Origin: an uncultured Clostridiaceae bacterium
GTDB lineage: Bacteria > Bacillota > Clostridia > Clostridiales > Oxobacteraceae
Length of the DNA: 21,696 nucleotides
Direction: 5' to 3'
NCBI GenBank assembly: GCA_937900065.1
Contig: CALCDS010000079.1
Coordinates: forward strand, 1 to 21,696
Positions 1 to 6,358 of this stretch are shown piece after piece. The position numbers and the translations under genes are program-made. Numbering within the stretch: position 1 is the first letter of the stretch; each line of letters begins with the position of its first letter. The notes below the pieces were generated by a model. The model did no database searches. It was not told the DNA's origin and worked only from the letters and a program-made list of their open reading frames with translations.

Positions 1-53
1 ATATGCCTTCGGCAAAATATCAAGTTAGTTTGTCTTGATATCCCGCTCTATAT
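1..53. repeat. Family 2 palindromic repeat, right part, cut by window edge
   Basis: The segment contains GCCTTCGGCAAA, then TAGTTTGTCT at 26-35, then a GCTC-containing tail. The same order is seen in the fuller unit at 5684-5755. Only the right half lies in the window, and the left arm would be beyond base 1. It sits just past the attenuator-like hairpin at 61-82. No function is known to me. Confidence 0.5.
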
Positions 54-54
54 A

Positions 55-164
55 ACAAAAGCGGACAGAATAATCTGTCCGCAATATATACCAAGTAAAA
101 CCATATATTAACCCTGACGGCATTGCCACAAGGTGAGAAGCGGAAGACTTCTTCTTTGTTATAT
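55..164 (-). promoter_or_regulatory. Probable ribosomal protein L20-type leader of infC
   Basis: This is an untranslated transcript start with a promoter upstream and a terminator hairpin at its end. It contains CCGCTTCTCACC and AGGGTTAATAT, which I remember as conserved blocks of the L20 leader found before infC-rpmI-rplT in Firmicutes. The upstream TCCGC can pair with the GCGGA of the terminator's 5' arm, giving an anti-terminator alternative. infC often follows thrS in Firmicutes, which fits the orientation here; infC itself would lie to the left of base 1. The assignment rests on memory of the motif and on synteny, not on a covariance search. Confidence 0.55.
57..82 (-). terminator. Rho-independent terminator-like hairpin (attenuator)
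   Basis: On the minus strand GCGGACAGA, a TTAT loop and TCTGTCCGC form a perfect 9-bp stem, followed by TTTTG. It lies about 85 nt downstream of a strong minus-strand promoter. No ORF lies between, so it most likely works as an attenuator in a leader rather than as the end of a gene. Confidence 0.7.
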
Positions 165-170
165 GCTAAT

Positions 171-199
171 ATTTTAGCATTGCCTTTATACTTTGTCAA
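171..199 (-). promoter_or_regulatory. Sigma-A promoter of the leftward leader
   Basis: On the minus strand a consensus TTGACA (199-194) and TAAAAT (176-171) are separated by 17 nt. Transcription should begin near 164 and run out of the window to the left. It lies after the thrS stop codon, so the downstream gene has its own promoter independent of thrS. Confidence 0.75.
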
Positions 200-245
200 T
201 ATATCTTAAATTTAGATTTATAACTTATGCTATATTTAACAAGGG

Positions 246-295
246 TGTTGATTTTTTGAGCATCCTGCTCGCTCGGATTGCTCAAAAAATCAACA
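246..295. repeat. Family 1 palindromic repeat, copy 1 (50 bp)
   Basis: TTGATTTTTTGAGCATCC (248-265) and GGATTGCTCAAAAAATCAA (275-293) are near-perfect inverted arms around a 9-nt GC-rich loop. Two flanking bases on each side extend the pairing. It begins 35 nt after the thrS stop codon, so on the minus strand it could also act as a hairpin terminator for thrS. Near-identical arms recur at 7908-7958 and 21506-21696, so it belongs to a dispersed family. Confidence 0.85.
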
Positions 296-329
296 TAACC
301 ATAACCTAAATCAGTTTGCGGCATAATAC

Positions 330-2240
330 TTATTCCATGGCCCTGCTCTTTATCTTATTGTTCACCATATTTATAAAGCCTTCAAGTTTCATGTTCCCTA
401 TGACGCCCTGCTTTCTATCCCTTACCGACACTTCGCGGTTTTCCATTTCCTTATCACCGACTATAAGCATATAGGGTACCTTTTCCATCTGGGCTTCCCT
501 TATCTTGAATCCTATCTTCTCGTTTCTTATATCTGATTCAACCCTTATATCTTCATCAAGCAGCCTGTTTTCGATTTCCTTAACATAAGCTTCCTGATCG
601 CCGGTTATATTCATCAGTTTTACCTGAACCGGTGCCAGCCATACAGGGAATGCACCTGCAAACTGTTCAATCAATATGCCTATGAATCTTTCGATACTTC
701 CAAATATGGTTCTGTGTATCATAACCGGCCTGTGCTTTTCTCCATCAGCACCTATATATTCGAGTTCAAACCTTTCAGGCATCTGAAAGTCCAGCTGTAT
801 TGTCCCGCATTGCCATGTACGCCCTATGCAGTCTTTCAGATGGAAATCTATCTTGGGTCCATAGAATGCTCCATCCCCTTCGTTTATCTTATACGAAAGT
901 CCTGCGGCATCCAAAGCTTCTTTGAGCGAATTTGTAGCATGTTCCCAATCCTCATCGCTTCCCATGGAGTTCTCAGGCCTTGTGGAAAGTTCCACAAAGT
1001 ATTCAAATCCAAACATTTTATATACATAGTCGGTGAGCTTTATGACTCCAAGTACCTCTTCTTTTATCTGATTTGGCATCAAGAATATATGGGCATCATC
1101 CTGAGTAAAGTTTCTCACCCTCATAAGTCCGTGGAGCGCTCCTGAAAGTTCATGCCTGTGTACAAGTCCAAGCTCTCCTAATCTAATGGGAAGCTCCCTG
1201 TAACTGTGCATTGAATTTTTATATACCAGTATGCCTCCAGGACAATTCATAGGCTTTATGGCATAATTCTCTCCATCAATTTTTGTAAAATACATATTCT
1301 CCTTGTAATGGTCCCAATGGCCGGACTGATGCCAGAGCGCTTCATTGAGTATTATAGGAGTCCTTATCTCCTTGTATCCATTCCTTGCATGTATTTTACG
1401 CCAGAAATCCTCAAGTTCATTCCTTATTGCCATTCCCTTTGGATGGAAAAACGGAAAACCAGGGCCTTCTTCATGAAGGCTGAACAAATCCAGCTCTTTC
1501 CCAAGCTTTCTGTGATCCCTCTTCTTGGCTTCCTCAAGCATATTTAAATATTCATCAAGCTCGCTTTTTTTAGGATAAGATATGCCGTATATCCTCTGGA
1601 GCATTTTGTTCTTTTCGCTTCCCCTCCAATAAGCGCCTGCCACCGAGAGCAGCTTGAAGGCTTTTATAGGCCCTGTGGAAAGAATATGCGGACCTGCGCA
1701 AAGATCAGTAAACTCACCCTGCTTGTAAAACGATATCACTTCGTCTTCAGGAAGGTCCTCTATAAGTTCTACTTTGTAGGGCTCCTTCCTTTCCTTCATA
1801 AATTTAATCGCTTCAGCACGCGGAAGCACGAATTTTTCCAGCTTTAAGTCCTCTTTTACTACTGACTTCATCTCATTTTCTATCTTTCCAAGTATTTCGT
1901 CTGTAATCGTAAAATCGGCATCGATATCATAATAAAATCCATTGTCTATCGAAGGGCCTATAGCAAGTTTGACTTCAGGATAGAGTCTTTTTATAGCTTG
2001 GGCAAGTACATGTGAAGAAGTATGCCAGAATATCTTTTTCCCCTGTTCATCTTCAAATGTAAGTATGGAAACTTCAGAATCGTTTTCGATTTTGTCGTTA
2101 AGTTCGGCGACCTTGCCGTTTACAAGTCCTCCTACACTAGCTTTTGCAAGGCGCTGGCTTATGCTTTTTGCCACATCAAGCACGGATACTCCTTTTTCGA
2201 ATTCTTTTACCGTTCCATCTTTTAATTTAATCTTAATCAC
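330..2240 (-). CDS. thrS: Threonine--tRNA ligase
   Basis: Charges tRNA-Thr in the cytoplasm. The domains run in the usual order. An N-terminal TGS region (IKIKLKDGTVKEFEKG) is followed by the editing domain with HTSSH and a later LCAGPH zinc-site motif. The class II catalytic core carries MNCPGG and HELSGALHGLMRVRNFTQDD, and a C-terminal anticodon-binding domain ends the protein. I chose the GTG at 2240 as start, giving 636 aa, close to the family's usual 640. A GGGAG ribosome binding site lies 8 nt before it, and the protein then begins VIKIKLKDG as in relatives. The ATG 42 nt upstream would only add an unrelated lysine- and tyrosine-rich tail. A threonine T-box leader controls it. ytxC lies upstream, as in B. 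subtilis. Confidence 0.97.
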   Translation of the reverse strand: MIKIKLKDGTVKEFEKGVSVLDVAKSISQRLAKASVGGLVNGKVAELNDKIENDSEVSILTFEDEQGKKIFWHTSSHVLAQAIKRLYPEVKLAIGPSIDNGFYYDIDADFTITDEILGKIENEMKSVVKEDLKLEKFVLPRAEAIKFMKERKEPYKVELIEDLPEDEVISFYKQGEFTDLCAGPHILSTGPIKAFKLLSVAGAYWRGSEKNKMLQRIYGISYPKKSELDEYLNMLEEAKKRDHRKLGKELDLFSLHEEGPGFPFFHPKGMAIRNELEDFWRKIHARNGYKEIRTPIILNEALWHQSGHWDHYKENMYFTKIDGENYAIKPMNCPGGILVYKNSMHSYRELPIRLGELGLVHRHELSGALHGLMRVRNFTQDDAHIFLMPNQIKEEVLGVIKLTDYVYKMFGFEYFVELSTRPENSMGSDEDWEHATNSLKEALDAAGLSYKINEGDGAFYGPKIDFHLKDCIGRTWQCGTIQLDFQMPERFELEYIGADGEKHRPVMIHRTIFGSIERFIGILIEQFAGAFPVWLAPVQVKLMNITGDQEAYVKEIENRLLDEDIRVESDIRNEKIGFKIREAQMEKVPYMLIVGDKEMENREVSVRDRKQGVIGNMKLEGFINMVNNKIKSRAME

Positions 2241-2298
2241 AAATTTCACTCCCTGCTTATTATATTTTAATATACCTTTCATATCGGATTATAATAAT

Positions 2299-2331
2299 AA
2301 AAAAACTCCCTGTCCTCAAGGGACGGGAGTT
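2299..2331 (-). terminator. T-box intrinsic terminator of thrS
   Basis: On the minus strand AACTCCC and GTCC pair with GGAC and GGGAGTT, with one bulged base and a 5-nt loop. A TTTTT run follows. It lies just 3' of the T-box sequence TGGGTGGAACCGCGGG (2350-2335), as expected for the terminator that competes with the T-box antiterminator. Confidence 0.9.
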
Positions 2332-2524
2332 ATTCCCGCGGTTCCACCCAAATTAGTAAAAAACCACTCAACTCAACGCCTTAACGCAGCAGACGCAGCT
2401 TCCTACTGGTTTCAGAAACTGAACTTAGAGGTGGTTTTCAATTACACATTTCAAGGAATGCTTTCAGCCCATGACATTCCATCTCTGTTGATTGTTTATA
2501 ATCTAGTTTTCCTCATCATCGTTT
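2299..2524 (-). promoter_or_regulatory. Threonine T-box riboswitch leader
   Basis: The T-box sequence GGGTGGAACCGCGG is intact. Stem I elements are also visible (GATGATGAGG, AGAGATGG, GGGCTGAAAGC). In the 3' side of stem I, GAAAACCACC presents ACC, a threonine codon, followed by A (specifier at 2435-2433), which matches the downstream thrS. The antiterminator bulge reads TGGA, which would pair with a tRNA acceptor end UCCA; U at the discriminator position is what I recall for Gram-positive tRNA-Thr. The leader should be read through when uncharged tRNA-Thr accumulates. Confidence 0.93.
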
Positions 2525-2530
2525 TTTAAC

Positions 2531-2559
2531 ATTATATATTTATATTCCAAATAAGTCAA
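2531..2559 (-). promoter_or_regulatory. Sigma-A promoter of thrS
   Basis: TTGACT (2559-2554) and TATAAT (2536-2531) on the minus strand are separated by 17 nt. Initiation near 2524 falls exactly at the beginning of T-box stem I, which supports both calls. Confidence 0.85.
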
Positions 2560-2585
2560 CATTTTTGAAACCTGCTTTGTAAAAA

Positions 2586-3491
2586 TCATATCCTGTGGAC
2601 TTTATCTATGCACAAACTGCATCCAGGACATGTCTTTACCCTGTCTCCAAACACGCTTTTGATCGTCTCAACCATTTCTTTGTTTTTTATGTTGGTAACA
2701 TTGTGCAATATTATGAGCTTTGGTGCAGTTGTTATAAGGGAACTTACCAAGAGATCATCATGGTTTATATCGGAATCCGCGCCCTCGTTCATGAGATCCC
2801 TTAAAAATTCCTCGGTTATTTCATTGTTCATTCCATCATACATACAATACGACCCGTCATACTCAGCCACTATATTCACTGTTTCTATACGGCTTTCCTG
2901 TATGTCAACAAAATATTTCAAGAGTTTTATGAACTCGTTATATTCCCTTTCAACCAAATATTCTTCAACAACTCTATCAACGATATCCTCGATGGTACTG
3001 TTAAATTCCCTCAACCTGAATCTTATAAAGCCTTCAAGTATTATATCGGAATTTTCAGAGACATACTCATAAATCTTTTCTATCATACTTTCTTTCATAT
3101 TCAGACCGAACAGATAATCACTGCCGGCCAGTGTCGTCGTGCCGCTCAATATGCCTACGCATCTTGATGCTATTTCATCTATCTCATTATCCTTAAAATA
3201 GCTGTGATTTTCTTTAAGGAACTTTGTTATGGTTTCAACCTGAAAATTATCCACTATTATCTCATATATAATATTAGCTGCATATATGTCAAAATCTTTT
3301 TTAAGTCCGGACACATTGCAGCCTTTGATATCTTCATCATTTACAACGCATTTAATGAAGTGCATACCATCGCTGTCACTTTCCACCAGGCTTAATCTTA
3401 TGTCCTTGTCATTGAGCAGTCTTACAAGCTTTTCAAGCTTGCTTAAAATATCGCATTTACCCTGTTCAAACCCTATGGATAAAAGCATCAT
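2586..3491 (-). CDS. ytxC: YtxC family putative sporulation protein
   Basis: A 301-residue acidic, probably soluble protein with no signal peptide or membrane segment. Length, general sequence and position next to thrS agree with YtxC, a family annotated as sporulation-related because it is confined to spore formers; its biochemical role is unknown. The C-terminus carries Cys288, Cys291 and Cys294 in CPGCSLC, suggesting metal binding or redox activity (my inference). GGAAGGAG lies 8-9 nt before the ATG, which is followed by a second ATG. thrS downstream has its own promoter, so co-transcription is not required. Confidence 0.8.
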   Translation of the reverse strand: MMLLSIGFEQGKCDILSKLEKLVRLLNDKDIRLSLVESDSDGMHFIKCVVNDEDIKGCNVSGLKKDFDIYAANIIYEIIVDNFQVETITKFLKENHSYFKDNEIDEIASRCVGILSGTTTLAGSDYLFGLNMKESMIEKIYEYVSENSDIILEGFIRFRLREFNSTIEDIVDRVVEEYLVEREYNEFIKLLKYFVDIQESRIETVNIVAEYDGSYCMYDGMNNEITEEFLRDLMNEGADSDINHDDLLVSSLITTAPKLIILHNVTNIKNKEMVETIKSVFGDRVKTCPGCSLCIDKVHRI

Positions 3492-3516
3492 GCGTTTTCA
3501 CTCCTTCCTATGGTGA

Positions 3517-3525
3517 TAGTATATG
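3517..3525 (-). promoter_or_regulatory. Possible mother-cell sigma (E/K-like) -10 of ytxC
   Basis: CATATACTA on the minus strand fits the sigma-K -10 pattern CATANNNTA and nearly fits the sigma-E -10. It would start transcription about 19 nt before ytxC, which puts the ribosome binding site right at the 5' end of the transcript. No convincing -35 was found, so this is tentative. Confidence 0.25.
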
Positions 3526-3572
3526 CCTATATACACTTCATAATACAGGTAATAACTGTGGACTAAACCGCC

Positions 3573-3668
3573 TCACTTAAAGAATGCCACGCCCTTTTGA
3601 ACGAAATTCCAATCTGCAATCCAAACTCCCTGCTTTAGTGTGAAGTACTTTCTTTTGGCTATGTTCAA
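3573..3668 (-). other. Unverified 31-codon ORF between two genes
   Basis: A TTG-initiated frame starts 5 nt after the DUF6873-like stop codon. It encodes a peptide containing KQGVWIADWNFVQKG and ending VAFFK. No clear ribosome binding site precedes the TTG. The composition looks protein-like (aromatic residues, no low-complexity runs), and the base composition is somewhat higher in GC than the flanks. It could be a real small protein, the remnant of a larger gene, or part of a conserved non-coding element. I do not recognise it with confidence. Confidence 0.25.
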
Positions 3669-3673
3669 TAGAT

Positions 3674-4435
3674 TTAATATGACATTTCTTTTAAAGGAAT
3701 GAGCGAACCTATATCAGTTAATGCTCCATTTCCGAGATCTTTTGTTTGAACATCATATTTGGATAAGAATTCAAGCATGCTGTTGTAATCGGGATGATCC
3801 TCTATCTTGCCTGCAAATGCCAATGTCGTTTTATCAATAAGCCCGGAAGCTCCTCCTATAAAACCATAATTTAATCCGCTAAGCCTTATATTACCAGGCC
3901 TTATCTTTAAAATATCAAAATCATATTTTGAAAGAGATTTATAAATCCCCTCATCAGATGTGATAATAGCATTTGCATTTACAATGCATAATGAACACTT
4001 GCAATAGCCCTGCTTTACATCCAGGATTCTGACGCCTGTTGAAGTTAAGCAATCCAAAAGCATTGGATCAACATTTTTCTTATTGCATATGGCATAGTCT
4101 CCAATCCTTGCTACATTGTATGCGGCGCAGTGAGGATACTTATCTGAAACAGTGTATCGCCCCTTTATTATATGAAATTTATGCCTCTTGAGTTCTTCTA
4201 AAGTCTCTTTGGGCGCATTTAAAGCTGCGACTATGTCATTTCCTCCAAGATGATGAAATAGCATATCAGGATGGCATGATACGGCATCATATAATTCATC
4301 ACACCTTTGACATTTTATAATCCCGACACCCAAGTTTTTCAGAGATTCAACGATTGAATCGCCGGCCCTTGCATCAAGCAGGCACAAAGATACTTTCCCT
4401 GCGGGTAGATTTGGACTTTTTAAGCAGTTTTCCAT
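3674..4435 (-). CDS. DUF6873-like GME-fold protein of unknown function
   Basis: 253 residues, no signal peptide. The sequence resembles the clostridial DUF6873 family, named from its similarity to the guanidino-group-modifying (GME, amidinotransferase-like) fold. Visible landmarks are HPDMLFHHLGG (55-65), a cysteine cluster GYCKCSLC (Cys145, 147, 150), SDEGIYKSL (160-168) and GFIGGASGL (191-199). An earlier CQRC motif is at 42-45. I cannot assign a reaction. The start is the ATG at 4435 because GGAGGGT precedes it by a normal spacing; the ATG nine codons upstream has no such site. It lies just after the tRNA operon terminator. The family name comes from memory; the gene itself is certain. Confidence 0.65.
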   Translation of the reverse strand: MENCLKSPNLPAGKVSLCLLDARAGDSIVESLKNLGVGIIKCQRCDELYDAVSCHPDMLFHHLGGNDIVAALNAPKETLEELKRHKFHIIKGRYTVSDKYPHCAAYNVARIGDYAICNKKNVDPMLLDCLTSTGVRILDVKQGYCKCSLCIVNANAIITSDEGIYKSLSKYDFDILKIRPGNIRLSGLNYGFIGGASGLIDKTTLAFAGKIEDHPDYNSMLEFLSKYDVQTKDLGNGALTDIGSLIPLKEMSY

Positions 4436-4501
4436 ACTTGACCCTCCAATGCGATCATGCAAATTGACAATTATTCAAAAAATTTTTTTAAACCATGCTA
4501 A

Positions 4502-4534
4502 AAATCCCTGCAAGATAAATTCTTGCAGGGATTT
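4502..4534 (-). terminator. Terminator of the tRNA operon
   Basis: A perfect 14-bp stem (AAATCCCTGCAAGA paired with TCTTGCAGGGATTT) with a 5-nt loop, ending in a TTTTT run on the minus strand, directly follows the tRNA-Cys gene. Confidence 0.92.
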
Positions 4535-4538
4535 AATT

Positions 4539-4612
<74 letters not shown>

Positions 4613-4617
4613 ATATA

Positions 4618-4693
4618 TGGAGCGGAAGACGGGACTCGAACCCGCGACGTTCACCATGGCAAGGTGACGCTCTACCAACTGAGCCACTCCCGC
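4618..4693 (-). tRNA. tRNA-Gly (GCC)
   Basis: 76 nt with encoded CCA. Acceptor GCGGGAG pairs with CTTCCGC with one G-U pair. The anticodon GCC is at 4660-4658 and the T loop is GGTTCGAGTCC. It is separated from tRNA-Phe by an unusually long 97-nt spacer. Confidence 0.96.
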
Positions 4694-4790
4694 ATAGACT
4701 GACAGGGACATAATGCCTTTTCAACACTGTTGTCCTCTGCCATCGGCACATCAACCTATTATGATAAGCCGCCTTCGTCTTTAAAATATA

Positions 4791-4866
<76 letters not shown>

Positions 4867-4869
4867 ATA

Positions 4870-4946
4870 TGGCGACCAAGAAGGGGATCGAACCCTCGAC
4901 CTTCGGCGTGACAGGCCGACACTCTAACCAGCTGAGCTACTTGGCC
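4870..4946 (-). tRNA. tRNA-Asp (GTC)
   Basis: 77 nt with encoded CCA. Acceptor GGCCAAG pairs with CTTGGTC with one G-U pair; discriminator G, as usual for tRNA-Asp. The anticodon GTC is at 4912-4910. Confidence 0.96.
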
Positions 4947-4951
4947 GCATA

Positions 4952-5027
4952 TGGTGGGAACAACAGGGCTCGAACCTGTGACCCCCTGCTTGTAAGGCAG
5001 ATGCTCTCCCAGCTGAGCTATGCTCCC
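4952..5027 (-). tRNA. tRNA-Val (TAC)
   Basis: 76 nt with encoded CCA. Acceptor GGGAGCA pairs with TGTTCCC; discriminator A. The anticodon TAC is at 4994-4992. It is the first gene of the five-tRNA operon, about 20 nt after the predicted transcription start. Confidence 0.96.
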
Positions 5028-5053
5028 ATCGATTTTTTCTGACGACAGATATT

Positions 5054-5082
5054 AGTATATAATATTTGTTTAACCCTGTCAA
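5054..5082 (-). promoter_or_regulatory. Sigma-A promoter of the tRNA operon
   Basis: TTGACA (5082-5077) and TATACT (5059-5054) on the minus strand are 17 nt apart. This is a strong stable-RNA type promoter placed just before tRNA-Val. Between here and the next gene at 5291 I see only a weak rightward promoter. Confidence 0.85.
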
Positions 5083-5234
5083 CAAGTTTTTTAAATTCGG
5101 CAAATGCCTATTTGGCGCATTCCAAGTCATTTGGTGACCTGAACATCTATACAAGGATGCCTCTGCCCCCCTGAAACATAAGCAGCCTATGTCACATAGT
5201 TCATTCTAAAGTTTTATTTTGAGGTTGCGTTTGA

Positions 5235-5240
5235 TATAAT
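5235..5240 (+). promoter_or_regulatory. Possible -10 box of the small membrane protein gene
   Basis: A consensus TATAAT lies about 50 nt before the start codon on the plus strand. There is no clear -35 at 16-18 nt, so the call is weak. Confidence 0.35.
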
Positions 5241-5290
5241 ATGAATAATACATCATATAAACTGAAATATAGAGTAAGAGAGGTTTACAT

Positions 5291-5650
5291 ATGAAATCAA
5301 ATAATAAATTATTGTTAGCCATAAAAGACATCGCAAAGTGTATTTATATAGGACTTTTGATAGCTGCCGGAATCGCTCTTATAATGCTTCTGTTCGGTTT
5401 GACATTCAGGAAAAATATAATCGTATTGATTTACCAAGCCGACTTCTCAGTGGGAAGCATGGGATTGTTCATTGCCGGAATATCATTTTTGAAACCATCC
5501 ACATTGCGTCCATTTGACCATAAAAAACAGTGGGAGGAACATTTTAAACTGCTGAACATAGGACATGTGCTGTTTTTTATCGGGATTTCACTGTACATCA
5601 TAGCCATAATATTTTATAATTTGAATTTTAGCTTGACCGGCAATATTTAA
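5291..5650 (+). CDS. Small integral membrane protein, function unknown
   Basis: 119 residues with three hydrophobic stretches that look like membrane helices, at about 18-37, 42-67 and 90-109. A polar loop between the second and third holds RPFDHKKQWEEHF. There is no signal peptide cleavage site and I recognise no catalytic motif. AGAGAGG precedes the ATG at a normal distance, and the codon use resembles the neighbours, so I consider it a real gene. It stands alone on the plus strand between the tRNA operon and a repeat cluster, so context gives no functional hint. It may be a short accessory or spore-membrane protein, but that is a guess. Confidence 0.7.
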   Translation: MKSNNKLLLAIKDIAKCIYIGLLIAAGIALIMLLFGLTFRKNIIVLIYQADFSVGSMGLFIAGISFLKPSTLRPFDHKKQWEEHFKLLNIGHVLFFIGISLYIIAIIFYNLNFSLTGNI

Positions 5651-5677
5651 ACAGTCATTTCAAAAAATTTTCGCTGC

Positions 5678-5826
5678 ATAATAAGACAAACTACTGATTT
5701 AAAGTGCCTTCGGCAAAGCATTAATGTAGTTTGTCTATGTTTTCTGCTCCGCTCCATAATAAGCAAACTAGTGATTTAAATTTCTTCAGCAAAACATTAA
5801 TATACTCTGTTTTGATATTTTGCTCA
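5678..5826. repeat. Family 2 palindromic repeat, two tandem units
   Basis: Unit 1 has arms AGACAAACTAC (5684-5694) and GTAGTTTGTCT (5726-5736), a perfect 11-bp inverted repeat. An inner hairpin is centred on GCCTTCGGC. Unit 2 begins about 77 bp later (5755) with CATAATAAGCAAACTAGTGA and repeats the same order with a decayed right arm. CATAATA marks both ends and the junction. No coding frame spans it. A partial copy is at 1-53 and a left-arm fragment at 21488-21498. Confidence 0.75.
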
Positions 5827-5833
5827 TAATAGA

Positions 5834-5869
5834 AATACCAGGATAACAATAAATTGCCATCCTGGTATT
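5834..5869 (-). terminator. Terminator hairpin of the cold-shock gene
   Basis: AATACCAGGAT pairs with ATCCTGGTATT (11 bp) around a 14-nt loop, about 40 nt after the csp stop codon. The U-rich tail (TTTCTATTAT) is modest. It could also stop readthrough from the opposite direction. Confidence 0.7.
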
Positions 5870-5908
5870 AACATTAACAAAAGTTGGATATCAGTATTTA
5901 GATTCAGA

Positions 5909-6115
5909 CTACTCGGTTACTGCTTTTACATTTGCAGCCTGAGGACCTTTTTCGCCTTCAACTATATCGAATTCAACTTCCTGACCTTCAGCAAGATTCC
6001 TGAATCCTTCACCTTGTATTGCTGAATAGTGAACGAATACGTCCTTGCCGTCTTCCCTCTGGATAAATCCATACCCTTTTTCAGTGTTAAACCATTTTAC
6101 TTTTCCTTTTTCCAT
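5909..6115 (-). CDS. csp: Cold-shock protein (CspA family)
   Basis: A single cold-shock domain of 68 residues that binds single-stranded RNA and DNA and acts as an RNA chaperone. RNP1 is KGYGFI (13-18) and RNP2 is VFVHY (26-30); the surface aromatics Trp8, Phe9 and Phe17 are present. The start MEKGKVKWFN is set by homology. Two in-frame ATGs at 6130 and 6145 are possible, but none of the three has a Shine-Dalgarno sequence. The only good one (AAGGAAGG, 6207-6200) is some 85 nt upstream. A strong promoter at 6241-6269 gives a leader of about 120 nt, the kind of long leader used in cold-shock control. Confidence 0.95.
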   Translation of the reverse strand: MEKGKVKWFNTEKGYGFIQREDGKDVFVHYSAIQGEGFRNLAEGQEVEFDIVEGEKGPQAANVKAVTE

Positions 6116-6234
6116 TGATTTCGCTGGCATAGTTAACCATAACAAACTAATTATATCACTAAAAGTATGCTACAACTAAGAGCAACGCCAGCTTGCTCGC
6201 CTTCCTTTCATTAAAGCATTTAAACTAATTTACT
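6116..6234 (-). promoter_or_regulatory. Long structured 5' leader of the cold-shock gene
   Basis: From 5' to 3' it has AAGGAAGG (6207-6200), then a 6-bp hairpin GAGCAA/TTGCTC (6198-6180) whose 7-nt loop contains GCTGGC. TAGTT...CATA can pair with TATG...AACTA further along. Finally GCCAGC (6128-6123) lies 7 nt before the chosen start codon and is fully complementary to the loop. The loop and start region can therefore pair as a pseudoknot. This may hide the start, or may bring the distant AAGGAAGG close to it. Confidence 0.55.
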
Positions 6235-6240
6235 AGATAG

Positions 6241-6269
6241 AGTTTAGCACAGTGCTGCGATTATGTCAA
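6241..6269 (-). promoter_or_regulatory. Sigma-A promoter of the cold-shock gene
   Basis: TTGACA (6269-6264) and TAAACT (6246-6241) on the minus strand are separated by 17 nt. Predicted initiation is near 6234. Confidence 0.8.
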
Positions 6270-6282
6270 ATATTGCAGCACT
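6251..6282. promoter_or_regulatory. Inverted repeat around the csp -35 box
   Basis: AGTGCTGC (6251-6258) and GCAGCACT (6275-6282) are perfect 8-bp arms, 24 bp apart centre to centre, with the TTGACA in the middle. A further AGCAC (6246-6250) makes AGCACAGTGCT a small palindrome over the spacer and -10. The arrangement resembles a repressor operator, but could be chance or a weak terminator. Confidence 0.4.
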
Positions 6283-6310
6283 AAATTATTATTATTATTT
6301 ATAGTATTTG

Positions 6311-6329
6311 ATAAAACTGCAAGTTTTAT
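6311..6329. other. AT-rich hairpin after the methyltransferase gene
   Basis: ATAAAACT and AGTTTTAT pair perfectly (8 bp) around a 3-nt loop, about 30 nt beyond the methyltransferase stop codon. It has no U-tract, so it may be a weak terminator or an mRNA 3'-end stabiliser. Confidence 0.35.
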
Positions 6330-6358
6330 GATTGCCATAAAATTAAATTAAAAATTGA

